Shown here: positions 23,930-32,044 of the stretch, in pieces
Layout of the letters: every line of letters begins with the position of its first letter
How positions within the stretch are numbered: the first letter of the stretch is position 1
NCBI GenBank assembly: GCA_036524675.1
Contig: DATDBU010000108.1
Coordinates: 1-64,000, forward strand
Direction: 5' to 3'
Source: DATDAW01 sp036524675
Lineage (GTDB): Bacteria; Verrucomicrobiota; Verrucomicrobiia; Chthoniobacterales; DASVRZ01
DNA: 64,000 nt
Notes under the pieces: model-generated
Told to the model about the DNA's origin: nothing
What the model saw: the letters and a program-made list of their open reading frames with translations, nothing else
Database searches by the model: none
Made by a program: the position numbers and the translations under genes

Positions 23930-24293
23930 ATTTGGGGTTGCGGCCAGTCAAGAAGCGTTTCTTTGGACATTCAGCCGTCGGTTTTTGATCGCTGCTGCCT
24001 GCATTCCCCGATTGCGACGCGTCCTGCTGGGCGATTGCCCAGGCTGTCCGATCGCGCACTCCGTCGCCGTCCATCTTGTCATTAGTAAGCCATCCATGCC
24101 ATTGCCGCTGTTTTCGCAATCAGACTCCCGATCAGCGCGGCAGGATATTGTCCAGATTTAACTCACTTCAAAATGACGGTGATGTCCCGAATCGGCTTTA
24201 TCTATTAAATTTGCACAGCTAGCTCAGCTTATTCCAGCGTTCAGCCACGGGTGTACTCGCAGGCTTCGCGGCAATGCATCATTGTTGTTCGGC
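23930..24293. other. Intergenic stretch, no gene recognised
   Basis: About 360 bases contain only short frames with no family features. Part of 24024-24060 resembles 26480-26522 on the same strand at roughly 70% by eye, perhaps fragments of related decayed genes. Confidence 0.4.
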
Positions 24294-24764
24294 CTATCCA
24301 TGTTTCGGTGACAAATTCAGTCTTATTCGAACGAAATAACTCGCAAGCAGACAGGCAAATGCACTTGTAATTGTAAATCCCAGGAGTGCCGGGGGCGACC
24401 ACCCGCCAGTTACAATCCATATCACTAGTGACATTAGACAACCTCCAAGAAGACCAAGAAACGTAAACAGCGCGGCTGTGCTCCAACCTGGTGTTCTGCG
24501 AGTGCGAGAGACGATGCTCCAAGCAATCACCCAAAGAATAGGAGCTACAAAAAAGCCAGGCACCAAAGCGGCCAAACTGGCGCTCGCAATAGACTCTGCT
24601 GCTCGGTAAGAAGCGCTGGGAAAATATTCCTCACCGGTAGAGGTGTAGTAACGGGTTTCGATACCGGGAGCAAACATGGTCAGTAGCTCCTCGAGCGCAC
24701 AAGAGATAATAAACACGGCCACTAAGACAAGAATAGCGAAAGTGTGGCGTTTCATGTCTGTCAA
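24294..24764 (-). CDS. Small membrane protein, unknown
   Basis: This 156-residue protein is predicted by eye to have four hydrophobic segments: FAILVLVAVFIISCALEEL, SLAALVPGFFVAPILWVIAW, ALFTFLGLLGGCLMSLVIW and a last one ending in ACLLASYF. A soluble loop with YYTSTGEEYFPSASYRAAES lies between the first two. No family is recognised. It belongs to the run of small minus-strand genes typical of this accessory island. The start may be ATG 24764 or 24755. Confidence 0.6.
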   Translation of the reverse strand: MTDMKRHTFAILVLVAVFIISCALEELLTMFAPGIETRYYTSTGEEYFPSASYRAAESIASASLAALVPGFFVAPILWVIAWSIVSRTRRTPGWSTAALFTFLGLLGGCLMSLVIWIVTGGWSPPALLGFTITSAFACLLASYFVRIRLNLSPKHG

Positions 24765-24880
24765 CGTTGGCGATCATTTATACCAAAGAACGGTTGGCGT
24801 AGCGCCTGGATAACCAAGATGCGCGACAGACGCCGTAGACCCAGGGCACCGGAGGGGGGAGTTGAACGCATCACGTCAGC

Positions 24881-25315
24881 CTATTTGTAGAATTCAGAGC
24901 GGTTGGCATGAAAGTAATCCAACAGTCTTTTGGGCTCGTCGAGCCACTTGATGGCGCCGTAGCCGAAAAGCTCCTTTTGCTTCGCTGCTTTCCTGTTATC
25001 CGATGCCGTAAAAGTCGCAGACCGAATCAGTCGATCCTTGGTGAGTGGCTCATTCTTTTGCCAGCGCGAGGAATAGAGAAAAAGCGTGATCTGCCAGTCG
25101 TTGTTTGGTAAAGGCCGATACTGCTCAACGATAGTCCGGTTGCTCGCAAACACCGTTTTCTGGATGAATGAGGCGCGACCTCGCTGCTGTGTAATCGTAA
25201 GTTCTTCGCCCCCGCACGCCGGGTCAGGTCCAGGGCCGACGAACGTCTGCGCGCTGAGTGCTGAAACCGAACGCATCAGAAGGCAAAGTAAGATGATGTT
25301 GCGCGGGTGCGGCAT
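24881..25315 (-). CDS. Small secreted hypothetical protein
   Basis: This 144-residue protein has a signal peptide (IILLCLLMRSVSALSA, cleavage likely after Ala-Leu-Ser-Ala). The mature part is mixed alpha/beta with aromatic and Lys-rich stretches and a single Cys (DPACGGEEL). No known domain is seen. Just upstream of its start a palindrome of GGCTTAA and TTAAGCC arms (about 25323-25348) also resembles the end of the 180-base inverted-repeat element. Confidence 0.55.
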   Translation of the reverse strand: MPHPRNIILLCLLMRSVSALSAQTFVGPGPDPACGGEELTITQQRGRASFIQKTVFASNRTIVEQYRPLPNNDWQITLFLYSSRWQKNEPLTKDRLIRSATFTASDNRKAAKQKELFGYGAIKWLDEPKRLLDYFHANRSEFYK

Positions 25316-25441
25316 GGAAATAGGCTTAAGGAAACAGTGATTTAAGCCTCAGGTGACGCGGATAGACGCATCCGGGAGCGCAGCCCGCTTGACTGCACAA
25401 GTACGACGTGACACGTGTAGGCGGTTAGCTGCATCGCCGGA

Positions 25442-25804
25442 TTATGCTGTTGTGCGTTCGACATGTCTGACCTTCCCAAGGCTAAAAACGAACGCTCCAA
25501 ATACCGAGAGCAAAGTCACTGCAAAGTCGAGCCATAAATAGAAGTCCTTATCCGTTGGAATCCGTTGGTTCGAAAATAATGCCGTAAAGTCAGCACAGCA
25601 GAATCGGGATGGATGAGACCAGCATGGCTTTGCTGCCGGACTCGTTGATCGAGTGCCAGTTCTTTTGGAATGGAAGGACGCGCGAAAGCGGACGCCGTAA
25701 ACGTGGTTCATCGGGACCTTGCGCAGGATGAGCGGAATCGAGAGCGTGGCGATCAGTAGCGCAATTGCGATTGTCGACGCGGAAATGATCGCGACTTCGA
25801 TCAT
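25442..25804 (-). pseudogene. SdpI/YhfL-like membrane protein remnant with internal frameshifts
   Basis: The first 46 residues (hydrophobic helix, then IPLILRKVPMNHVYGVRFRA) match SdpI-family immunity proteins. The continuous frame then turns Ser/Pro/Cys-rich and loses the family, while a neighbouring frame reads KNWHSINESGSKAMLVS, the expected next block. A missing base in the A-run near 25662 explains the slip. That second frame meets a TGA and later returns to the first frame, which ends DFAVTLLSVFGAFVFSL, a plausible last helix. So the gene carries compensating indels plus a stop and is probably non-functional. Confidence 0.55.
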
Positions 25805-25930
25805 AGTAATATCGGGCTAAAGGCTCAACGAATCAATATAACGACGTGCTGGGGAACGGGTAAGAGCGAAGGGAATGGAGTCTGAAACAAAGCGGAATTC
25901 ATCAATGCCGTTCGCTGGAGCCCCTGGTGG

Positions 25931-26368
25931 TTAGGACTTGCGTTGCCTGAGAAACAATGCCAGCTCTCCACCTGGCCCGCGGAGTGTCAGGAAAGGGTCG
26001 TTCAACAGAACTTTTGATCCACTGAGGGACCAGTTAAATTCTGCGGCGAGGGGCCCGGACTGGAACGTTATGCTCACCGAGCCAGCGTCGTAATATACTC
26101 GGACAGCCTCCAGCGCGTTGCCCTTGCCAAGGCGGACTGCGATGATGAACTCTTTCACAGAGGGGACGTTCAAAATATCTTCCCGTCCATTAAAGCGAGC
26201 TACCACCTGAAGAGGTTCTGCCCGATCTGATGCGAAGTGGAACAAGCGATAGCCCTCGTCCTTGGCAATGCGCTCGGCGACGGACGCAGACGAAAGCTCT
26301 GTCGCTATTGACTGCGAGCGAATGAGCGCGAGTAATGAAACAATCAGGATTAGAACGCGCGATTTCAT
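25931..26368 (-). CDS. Small secreted hypothetical protein
   Basis: This 145-residue protein has a clear signal peptide (RVLILIVSLLALIRSQSIA). The mature domain is beta-rich (LQVVARFNGREDILNVPS, VRVYYDAGSVSITFQ) and ends with a short basic tail. No family is recognised. It lies in the accessory island with other short secreted proteins of unknown role. Confidence 0.55.
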   Translation of the reverse strand: MKSRVLILIVSLLALIRSQSIATELSSASVAERIAKDEGYRLFHFASDRAEPLQVVARFNGREDILNVPSVKEFIIAVRLGKGNALEAVRVYYDAGSVSITFQSGPLAAEFNWSLSGSKVLLNDPFLTLRGPGGELALFLRQRKS

Positions 26369-26687
26369 ACGAGAAGTTTGATTGGCCTAACGAGAAGATC
26401 ATGAACAGATCTGTTGGGTTTTCCAGCGTCTTTGCGGTTTGTGCGCTCCCTACCGCCCCCCCATTGCGCGATCGTAATGTGCCTGCTGGGCGATCTCGGT
26501 AGGCTCTCCAATCGCACGCTCCGCCAAATCCAGCTCCGAACCACGGCGCCAGGACAGCATTGCCTGGATCGCACTGATTTGGTTTGAAACTGAGGGCAGG
26601 CTTCGCGAATCCACTCCGTTTATTTCATCCGCTAAACAAAAAACTAGTGTCCTGACAGCGAAGTTCTTGCGGGCCAGCCGTGAGGGC
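26369..26687. other. Intergenic stretch with a possible gene fragment
   Basis: The minus strand can encode a short piece ending DLAERAIGEPTEIAQQAH that looks protein-like, but it has no convincing start: its frame overlaps the end of the neighbouring PEP-CTERM gene. It may be a gene fragment. A GCCTAAC/GTTGGGT pair at 26385-26419 mimics integron recombination-site ends but is too short. Confidence 0.4.
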
Positions 26688-27470
26688 CTAGCCGCAAGTG
26701 AGACGTTTTCGCGAACGGCCGCGTAAAAGAACAATCCCGACGAAGCCCGGCGCCGTTAGGAGAATAGCGGAAGGTTCTGGAACTGCTTCAGAAATAAAAG
26801 TCGTGCCGTATGCTTGGCTGAGGCCATGCCCTTGATAATTAACCACAGGAGTGACCGCCATCGTGGAAGGGTTCACAGAGAATATCTGTGTTCCACTTAA
26901 TCCATATAACACACCATCATCTCCGGTCGCTAAACCGAAAACGCTGGAAAACCCAAGCGGGCCTAAGGCGGTTCCCGCAAATGTTGCCTGGTTTATCTGG
27001 ACAAGCTGGTTGGTGGTGGAACTCAGATAAAGTTGTCCGTTGTTGAAAGCCAGATCACCCGAGGATCTGAAGCCGATGTTGCCAAGAAGTGTCGCAGCCC
27101 CGGTGGAGATATTAATGGAAAACAGACCCGTCGAGGTGTTGCCAGCTCCGTACAAGATACCGTTAGTTCCGAATACCAGGGCGTTGCCGCCGGATATTCC
27201 ATGTGGCCCGATGGGTGTTAAAGCTGCCGTTTGGGAATTTATTCGGTAGAGATTCGTAAATGACAGCCCATACAGATCGCCATTTGGGGCGAATGCGATG
27301 TCTGTGAGTGCCGTTCCCATGGAGCCGACTATTGTCGTCGTACCTGTCGAAACATCGACGATTCCCAACCGGCCGCTGGCGTCATCGATATATAATGAAG
27401 GAGAAGCTATTGTGCAGTTAGCAGCGATCAGAAAAGCGCTTGCGATAATGGATGGGACGTGTTGTTTCAT
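26688..27470 (-). CDS. Secreted PEP-CTERM protein with beta-propeller-like repeats
   Basis: ATG 27470 gives 260 residues with signal peptide IIASAFLIAANCTIAS. The body has about five repeats of the form LY-x-I-x-T-G-x-x-x-x-L/V-G, for example IVDVSTGTTTIVGSMG, LYRINSQTAALTPIG, LFSINISTGAATLLGNIG and IFSVNPSTMAVTP, suggesting a small beta-propeller of the kind seen in DUF4394/DUF6923-like proteins. The C-terminus is VPEPSAILL, a hydrophobic segment, then GRSRKRLTCG: a PEP-CTERM sorting tail. The N-terminal 43 residues of the longer frame are not part of it. Confidence 0.8.
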   Translation of the reverse strand: MKQHVPSIIASAFLIAANCTIASPSLYIDDASGRLGIVDVSTGTTTIVGSMGTALTDIAFAPNGDLYGLSFTNLYRINSQTAALTPIGPHGISGGNALVFGTNGILYGAGNTSTGLFSINISTGAATLLGNIGFRSSGDLAFNNGQLYLSSTTNQLVQINQATFAGTALGPLGFSSVFGLATGDDGVLYGLSGTQIFSVNPSTMAVTPVVNYQGHGLSQAYGTTFISEAVPEPSAILLTAPGFVGIVLLRGRSRKRLTCG

Positions 27471-28122
27471 AGTGCTGGGGACTTGTCGTTGGGCTTGTTT
27501 GAATTCTCGCAACGGTGCCATCATTGATGGCCGTTCCCATTCGGGGGTTCCCGCAACGCTGCGGTAGGCGCTACCGGCGCGAACCACGAAGCTTGACACA
27601 AGGCGCGTAGGGGGTACATGGGGAGAGTTGGTATGGATTGCTTTGCGTATAGCGGAAAATTCGACTGAATGGAAGACTAATCTGTCTGACTTCGGTGAAT
27701 TTGCGAAGCTTGTGGTCGCTAATTTTCTGGAGTATCGAAGATGAAGGTGAAATAACTGCGCAGTTTTTCATGATTGGGGGTAATGTAGCCTCTGAGCCAA
27801 AGCTAGCGAGAACGTCATGCCATGAGGGACCGAACCGAAAAGGAGTTCCTGATTTACGATCATCTGGATAAACCTCACGGGGCCAGCCGCGCCTACTCCC
27901 GGCTGTCCGATTCGGCTGAGGGGACCACAGTGATTTAGCGTTTTGCTACATTCGCTGGACAGCCTTGTGTGCGCCCAGCATGGCGCGTCGCAGATCAGGT
28001 GAGATTCCCCTGTGAAAGTACCAAAACATGGAAACATGAGGACCAAAAGCCAACTCTGAGAGGGTAACTGACCGGGGGAGGAGAGCCGGAGCGAGTGTAG
28101 ACCGCATGCCAAATTTCCTATG
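27471..28122. other. Long intergenic stretch, no gene supported
   Basis: About 650 bases. One minus-strand frame (27768-28250) is open for 160 codons but has Ser/Pro/Cys-rich content without family features and overlaps a better small gene, so I do not call it. Promoter elements for the PEP-CTERM gene should lie near 27480-27560. Nothing else is seen. Confidence 0.45.
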
Positions 28123-28326
28123 CTAAATCCGCGTGCAATGCCAGACGAAACGGACAGGCTGATGAATATGAATCTCGCCTTGGCGGGACCGATGGGCGGG
28201 GCGAAGGACGAAGTCCGGCCAGACGCCGCAATAGAGGGCAACGATGCCATAATAAATGAGCAGCGCTCTCCTCACTGGTGCGAGAAACCCTGCATATAGC
28301 CGGAAGAACAGCTTTACACCCACCAA
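28123..28326 (-). CDS. Possible small membrane protein or fragment
   Basis: A 67-residue frame starts with TTG, overlapping the stop of the upstream gene by about a dozen bases, so translation could be coupled. It has one strong hydrophobic segment (ALLIYYGIVALYCGVW) and a His/Arg-rich tail (HRSRQGEIHIHQPVRF). No family is recognised. It may be a truncated gene. Confidence 0.35.
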   Translation of the reverse strand: MVGVKLFFRLYAGFLAPVRRALLIYYGIVALYCGVWPDFVLRPAHRSRQGEIHIHQPVRFVWHCTRI

Positions 28327-29000
28327 GCGAGAAGCATCGGCACAATCATCAGGGCGATGGCAATCAGGTCTTCCGGGGCAAATCCAGATTCAATCCCCGT
28401 GGCGATGGCGCCGACGATCAGAAGCAATCCTAGCAGCGCGCCCGGGATAATCACGACAAGAGCTAGTCCCAAGAGGCATTGGTGGACGCGTTTTTCATCT
28501 TCTCGTAGAATGTCGTCCGTCAGCGATCCGAAGGACTCCCAGCACCAGATCCTTTGATTCTTCGTTGTTGGCATCCCCCGCTCGTCAAGTCTGCTCAGCC
28601 GAAAAATGGTCTCTCTGGCCTTTTGAAGATTCTGCAGGCCGCGCTGCTCGGAATGGAAATCAGGCGACCACAGTGAAATGTTTTGGTCGAGGTAAGATAT
28701 CGTTACCTCAGCTCCGTCAACTCCTCGAACGTCATCATGCCGCGCCGCAGGCCAGTCGACCGATTCCAGTAGCACCTTGAGTTCCGCTAACTGCGCATCT
28801 GAAAGGCGTCGCTCTGTTATCGTCGAAGCGCCGGCTTGCGACTGCGACTCGGCAATCAGGCGGCCCGCCTCATTGATGGTCACAGATACGCGGCTGTTCG
28901 GAATGCGCATCGAGTGATGATAGTCAAGAGCCACCAGCGGCTCTCCTCGGATTGCGATCGAGACCAAAAAGAAGGCGATGACGACAGAGATCGCTCTCAT
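28314..29000 (-). CDS. Secreted or membrane hypothetical protein
   Basis: ATG 29000 gives 228 residues with a signal-like N-terminus (ISVVIAFFLVSIAIRG). The central domain has strands RVSVTINEAGRLIAES and a helix LSDAQLAELKVLLESVDWP, a pattern seen in small periplasmic domains. The C-terminus has two transmembrane segments (LALVVIIPGALLGLLLIVGA and LIAIALMIVPMLLAWWV). An in-frame extension to 29153 is open but precedes the natural signal peptide. No known family. Confidence 0.55.
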   Translation of the reverse strand: MRAISVVIAFFLVSIAIRGEPLVALDYHHSMRIPNSRVSVTINEAGRLIAESQSQAGASTITERRLSDAQLAELKVLLESVDWPAARHDDVRGVDGAEVTISYLDQNISLWSPDFHSEQRGLQNLQKARETIFRLSRLDERGMPTTKNQRIWCWESFGSLTDDILREDEKRVHQCLLGLALVVIIPGALLGLLLIVGAIATGIESGFAPEDLIAIALMIVPMLLAWWV

Positions 29001-29240
29001 TTCAAGGGCTGAGTTCAATCTGTCGAACACCGGCCGTGAGCCGCGCGCATCAGCGCGTAACACTGGGGCTTGATTTGTTGTGTTCGGGGTTGTTGGAGGA
29101 GGGTCGAACATCTGAATCAGCTTCTTGAGTTCGCTGAGGGATTCTGGCGTCATCTCGCGAGTGCTTTACTTACCTAGTCATCATCCAGTCCTGGAACGCG
29201 AAGCGTGGAAGGTTGGCTGAATTACGTGGTTCGAATTCCT

Positions 29241-29594
29241 TCATTTGAGAAATTGTCCGTTATAACAGCTTAGGGAAAGAATTGGTTCCTCGCCGATCTT
29301 CATCCTCCGATAATTGACAAAACCAACCGAGTCTAAAATGGCCTCGTATTGCTCGGGACATCTCTGCGCAAATTCTGTGCACTCTCCAAGATCCAATAGT
29401 AATCCCGCTTCTTTGTTTCCGTGTATTTTGGACATGCCGTCTTCAGGCGAATCTATAGAAGTCATGCAATCAATCCATGCATCCATGTTCCGTCCGTAAA
29501 AGGCGGGGAAGCCGAGGGTTTCGGCAAAGACGGTGTGAAACGAATCCCAATCATGGATTCTTTCTACCGGTATTTTAACGACCACGGGTTTCAT
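29241..29594 (-). CDS. Barstar-family (RNase inhibitor) protein
   Basis: This 117-residue protein starts with VVVKIPVERIHDWDSFHTVFAE, then LGFPAFYGRNMDAWIDCM and a SPEDGM loop, which match the barstar fold: a barnase inhibitor using an acidic helix with Asp residues next to FYGRN. The family includes many orphan immunity proteins for secreted or contact-dependent ribonucleases. No barnase-like gene is adjacent, so it is an orphan here. Confidence 0.8.
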   Translation of the reverse strand: MKPVVVKIPVERIHDWDSFHTVFAETLGFPAFYGRNMDAWIDCMTSIDSPEDGMSKIHGNKEAGLLLDLGECTEFAQRCPEQYEAILDSVGFVNYRRMKIGEEPILSLSCYNGQFLK

Positions 29595-29687
29595 TCTAAT
29601 TGCTGGCAAATATCCGGATCAGTCGCCGAGCGTTAGCGAGGAGGATGGCTGGATGGCGGCAAGTATCAAATGCCGGTGTGTTACGAC

Positions 29688-30149
29688 CTATTGTTTTTCC
29701 ACAAGCGTCGGCAGCTTTGGGATCAGTATCTCCCATTTCTTTTTGTCAAAGTCTGCTGATGGTCTCATCTCTTCGAATGAATTGGGAACACGGGTCAAGG
29801 TGCCGTAGGGATAAAGTCTACCGTCGTTTGTCCATAATTCCTGGGCGTCGCGCCGGAGAAGTCGAATCGTGCCCTTGTCATCCAGAAGCATTCGATCAAA
29901 TGGGGGCTCCTTGTCGCCAGCAATGACAAGCTTGTTGCCGGTAATTTTGTATTGTCCTTCTCGTTCGATCGGTTTGATTGGAGCGACATCGCCAAGCATC
30001 CAGTATCGATATTGTCCATTTCGCAGCTCAAGCACTTCGCTGTGAAAAAGATAGACTTCCCGCGGTGTAACGTATACGCCATTTTCTGGATTCTCTCGAC
30101 GTGTGCATCCCAGGAGTCCTATTAGAAGGGCTATGAATAGCGGGCGCAC
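29688..30149 (-). CDS. Small lipoprotein, unknown
   Basis: This 153-residue protein has a lipoprotein signal peptide, LFIALLIGLLGC, with the lipobox Cys at residue 15. The mature part has strands (QYRYWMLGDVAPIKPIE, YKITGNKLVIAGDKEP, FDRMLLDDKGTIRLLR) like a small beta-barrel or lipocalin-like domain. No family is assigned. It would be acylated by the Lgt/Lsp and Lnt route; lnt is in this window. Confidence 0.65.
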   Translation of the reverse strand: MRPLFIALLIGLLGCTRRENPENGVYVTPREVYLFHSEVLELRNGQYRYWMLGDVAPIKPIEREGQYKITGNKLVIAGDKEPPFDRMLLDDKGTIRLLRRDAQELWTNDGRLYPYGTLTRVPNSFEEMRPSADFDKKKWEILIPKLPTLVEKQ

Positions 30150-30216
30150 GCGATTTCCTTCTCCTCAGAAATTGTAACGCTGTAGGGAATTGGCTTGGCC
30201 ACTCGGCTCAGCTGTT

Positions 30217-30669
30217 TTACAAAATTACGGGATTCGTGAACAGAGTGATAAGCGCAATGGCTGCGGTAACAAGGTTGGCGGCAAAGAATAGCCAATAAAA
30301 TATGTTCGTTGTTGGAATCTTGAAAAGATATTTGATAACAGCCCATTCAATCGTGCAGCTAAAGAATGCGGCGAGAATCGTGGTGGCAATCCAGCCGAAT
30401 GGGTTAAATGTCCCCAGCGGGATCATCTCGTAAAGTGTGTATGAAACGATGAGTTCCCATGCGAACCCAATCCAGATAAATGCTAAGAAACCAATAAGCG
30501 TCGAAACGGCATTGGCTGCAAACGCCAGCAAAAGGCACTTGGGAAAGGTTTTGCGCGTAAGTCCATAGAGAACGCCAGTCTCAATTAGGAGGCTTAGTGT
30601 GATTGCCCACCACGAGTAGTACCGCTGACTTAAATATAGCGCCGGCCAGACAACATTTGCGAAGATCAT
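30217..30669 (-). CDS. Small multi-pass membrane protein, unknown
   Basis: This 150-residue protein has about four hydrophobic segments: YSWWAITLSLLIETGVLYG, LLLAFAANAVSTLIGFLAF, WIATTILAAFFSCTIEWAV and FYWLFFAANLVTAAIALIT. There are no catalytic residues or known signature. It is the last of the island's run of short minus-strand genes. Confidence 0.6.
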   Translation of the reverse strand: MIFANVVWPALYLSQRYYSWWAITLSLLIETGVLYGLTRKTFPKCLLLAFAANAVSTLIGFLAFIWIGFAWELIVSYTLYEMIPLGTFNPFGWIATTILAAFFSCTIEWAVIKYLFKIPTTNIFYWLFFAANLVTAAIALITLFTNPVIL

Positions 30670-31149
30670 AGTGCTCCAGACATCCCAGGGAATTGGCTCA
30701 AACGTTGTATAGACGGACTACATTCTGTGGTATCGGAAATTTCGTCGCGAAAGATGTCGCGGTTTGGCTGGAACGCTGGAACAGGGAGGCGCGGGAGGGG
30801 AGAGTAAGCTTGCGCGTTGAGATTGGAGAGAGTGTTTGGTTTGTTGAAAATGCCCCATGGGTCGGGTTGTCGCCGGTCATAGACCGAGCCCTTACCACAT
30901 CATCGCGACCCTGCGGCGGCGAGCGGTTTGGGTGTGCCGATTCCTTGGCCTCCTTTATTTCAACGTATGGTTGTTAACAGGTGGCGAGTGGAATGGCACA
31001 ACGCGTCTGCGATCATACCAAAAGCGCCTCCGCGCAACAGATTCCCGCCAAAATTGTTTCGGGTTGGGAATACGCAGCTGACAAATGGCGGAGATCGGTA
31101 AAACGAGAAGGCGAGGTCGGCAATGCCGTGTATCTCTCGAGCCTATCAG
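30670..31149. other. Intergenic stretch with a half palindrome
   Basis: About 480 bases with no convincing gene. At 30873-30886 it has GCCGGTCATAGACC, the same core as one arm of the palindromic element inside putA (34317-34335), so it may be a decayed single-arm copy. The rest is unassigned and marks the right end of the accessory island. Confidence 0.5.
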
Positions 31150-31998
31150 TTATCGCCTGAGTTTCGCGCGCAGGTCGGCCTCCAGGTCTTCGGCTTTTTT
31201 GGATTTGCCGGTTTGGCGGAGGAGCGCTGCGTAGTTTTCCACCACGATGGCGTATTCGTCGAGGTCGGTCTGGCCGCACTTGGTTAGCACGTCCAGGGCA
31301 TCCTTGTAGAAACTGCCGGCTTTTTTCCAGTTTTGCCGCGAGTGATGGATGACGGCAAGGTTGCTGAGCGATTCCGCGACGTCGGGATGATAGGGCCCGT
31401 AGGCTTTCTGCCGGAGGCCGAGCGCGCGGGTATGCATGACTTCCGCCATGTCCAGGTCGCCCTGGGCGATGTAAAGCGCTCCCAAATTGTTGAGCATGGC
31501 TGCTACGTCGGGGTGATCACTGCCACGGATCCGTTCGTACATTTCCAGCGCGCGATGAAAGTGGGCCTCTGCTAGAGCCGGGTTGCCCGATTTTTTGTAA
31601 ACCAGCGCGAGATTGTTGAGAATCGTCGCGATTTCAATGGTATCGACGCCGTGCGACTGATCTGCGATCCGGAGGGCTGCGTCGTAGTAATAAGTGGCGT
31701 TGTCCAGATCTCCGAGTTCGTCGTAGAGGGCGGCGATATCGTGAGCAATTCGGTAGTAACCCGGAGTATCGAACGCGTGGACGTCGATGAGTTCCAAAGC
31801 TTCGATATATAGCGGAATGGCGCGCGCGGATAGTCCATGCTGGCGGCAGATGTCGGCGGCGCGGATGAGCGGATTTGCCAGTTCTGGATCGTTTTCGGCC
31901 AATTCAAGGCGCGCGCGTGCGAGATCTCCTTCCACGATCAGGACAGCTTCGGGGATAGGATCGGCAGTCGCGTACTCAGTTTCTGGGGTGGCTTCCAT
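31150..31998 (-). CDS. Tetratricopeptide-repeat protein
   Basis: This 282-residue protein consists almost wholly of TPR helices of the kinesin-light-chain type with 42-residue spacing. Repeats are visible at AALYDELGDLDNATYYYDAA, LALVYKKSGNPALAEAHFHR, LGALYIAQGDLDMAEVMHTR and LAVIHHSRQNWKKAGSFYKD. It has no signal peptide or enzymatic domain, so it is a cytoplasmic protein-protein interaction module. It lies 47 bases downstream of putA in the same direction and may be co-transcribed. Confidence 0.88.
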   Translation of the reverse strand: MEATPETEYATADPIPEAVLIVEGDLARARLELAENDPELANPLIRAADICRQHGLSARAIPLYIEALELIDVHAFDTPGYYRIAHDIAALYDELGDLDNATYYYDAALRIADQSHGVDTIEIATILNNLALVYKKSGNPALAEAHFHRALEMYERIRGSDHPDVAAMLNNLGALYIAQGDLDMAEVMHTRALGLRQKAYGPYHPDVAESLSNLAVIHHSRQNWKKAGSFYKDALDVLTKCGQTDLDEYAIVVENYAALLRQTGKSKKAEDLEADLRAKLRR

Positions 31999-32044
31999 GG
32001 AGGACAGCCCTCTATACTATTGACGTGGTGGTACGATTAGAAGG

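Noticed and set aside
24024..24060. Similarity to 26480-26522 as a repeat family
   Set aside because: Only about 55 bases at near 70% with different frames; too weak to call, though both may be decayed gene pieces.
26385..26419. GCCTAAC and GTTGGGT pair resembling integron attC ends
   Set aside because: Only 35 bases long, below the minimum of known attC sites, with no L' and L'' boxes, and the other intergenic gaps of the island have no matching pair.
27768..28250. 160-codon minus-strand frame
   Set aside because: Composition is Ser/Pro/Cys-rich without any domain, and it overlaps a more plausible small gene; judged a chance frame.
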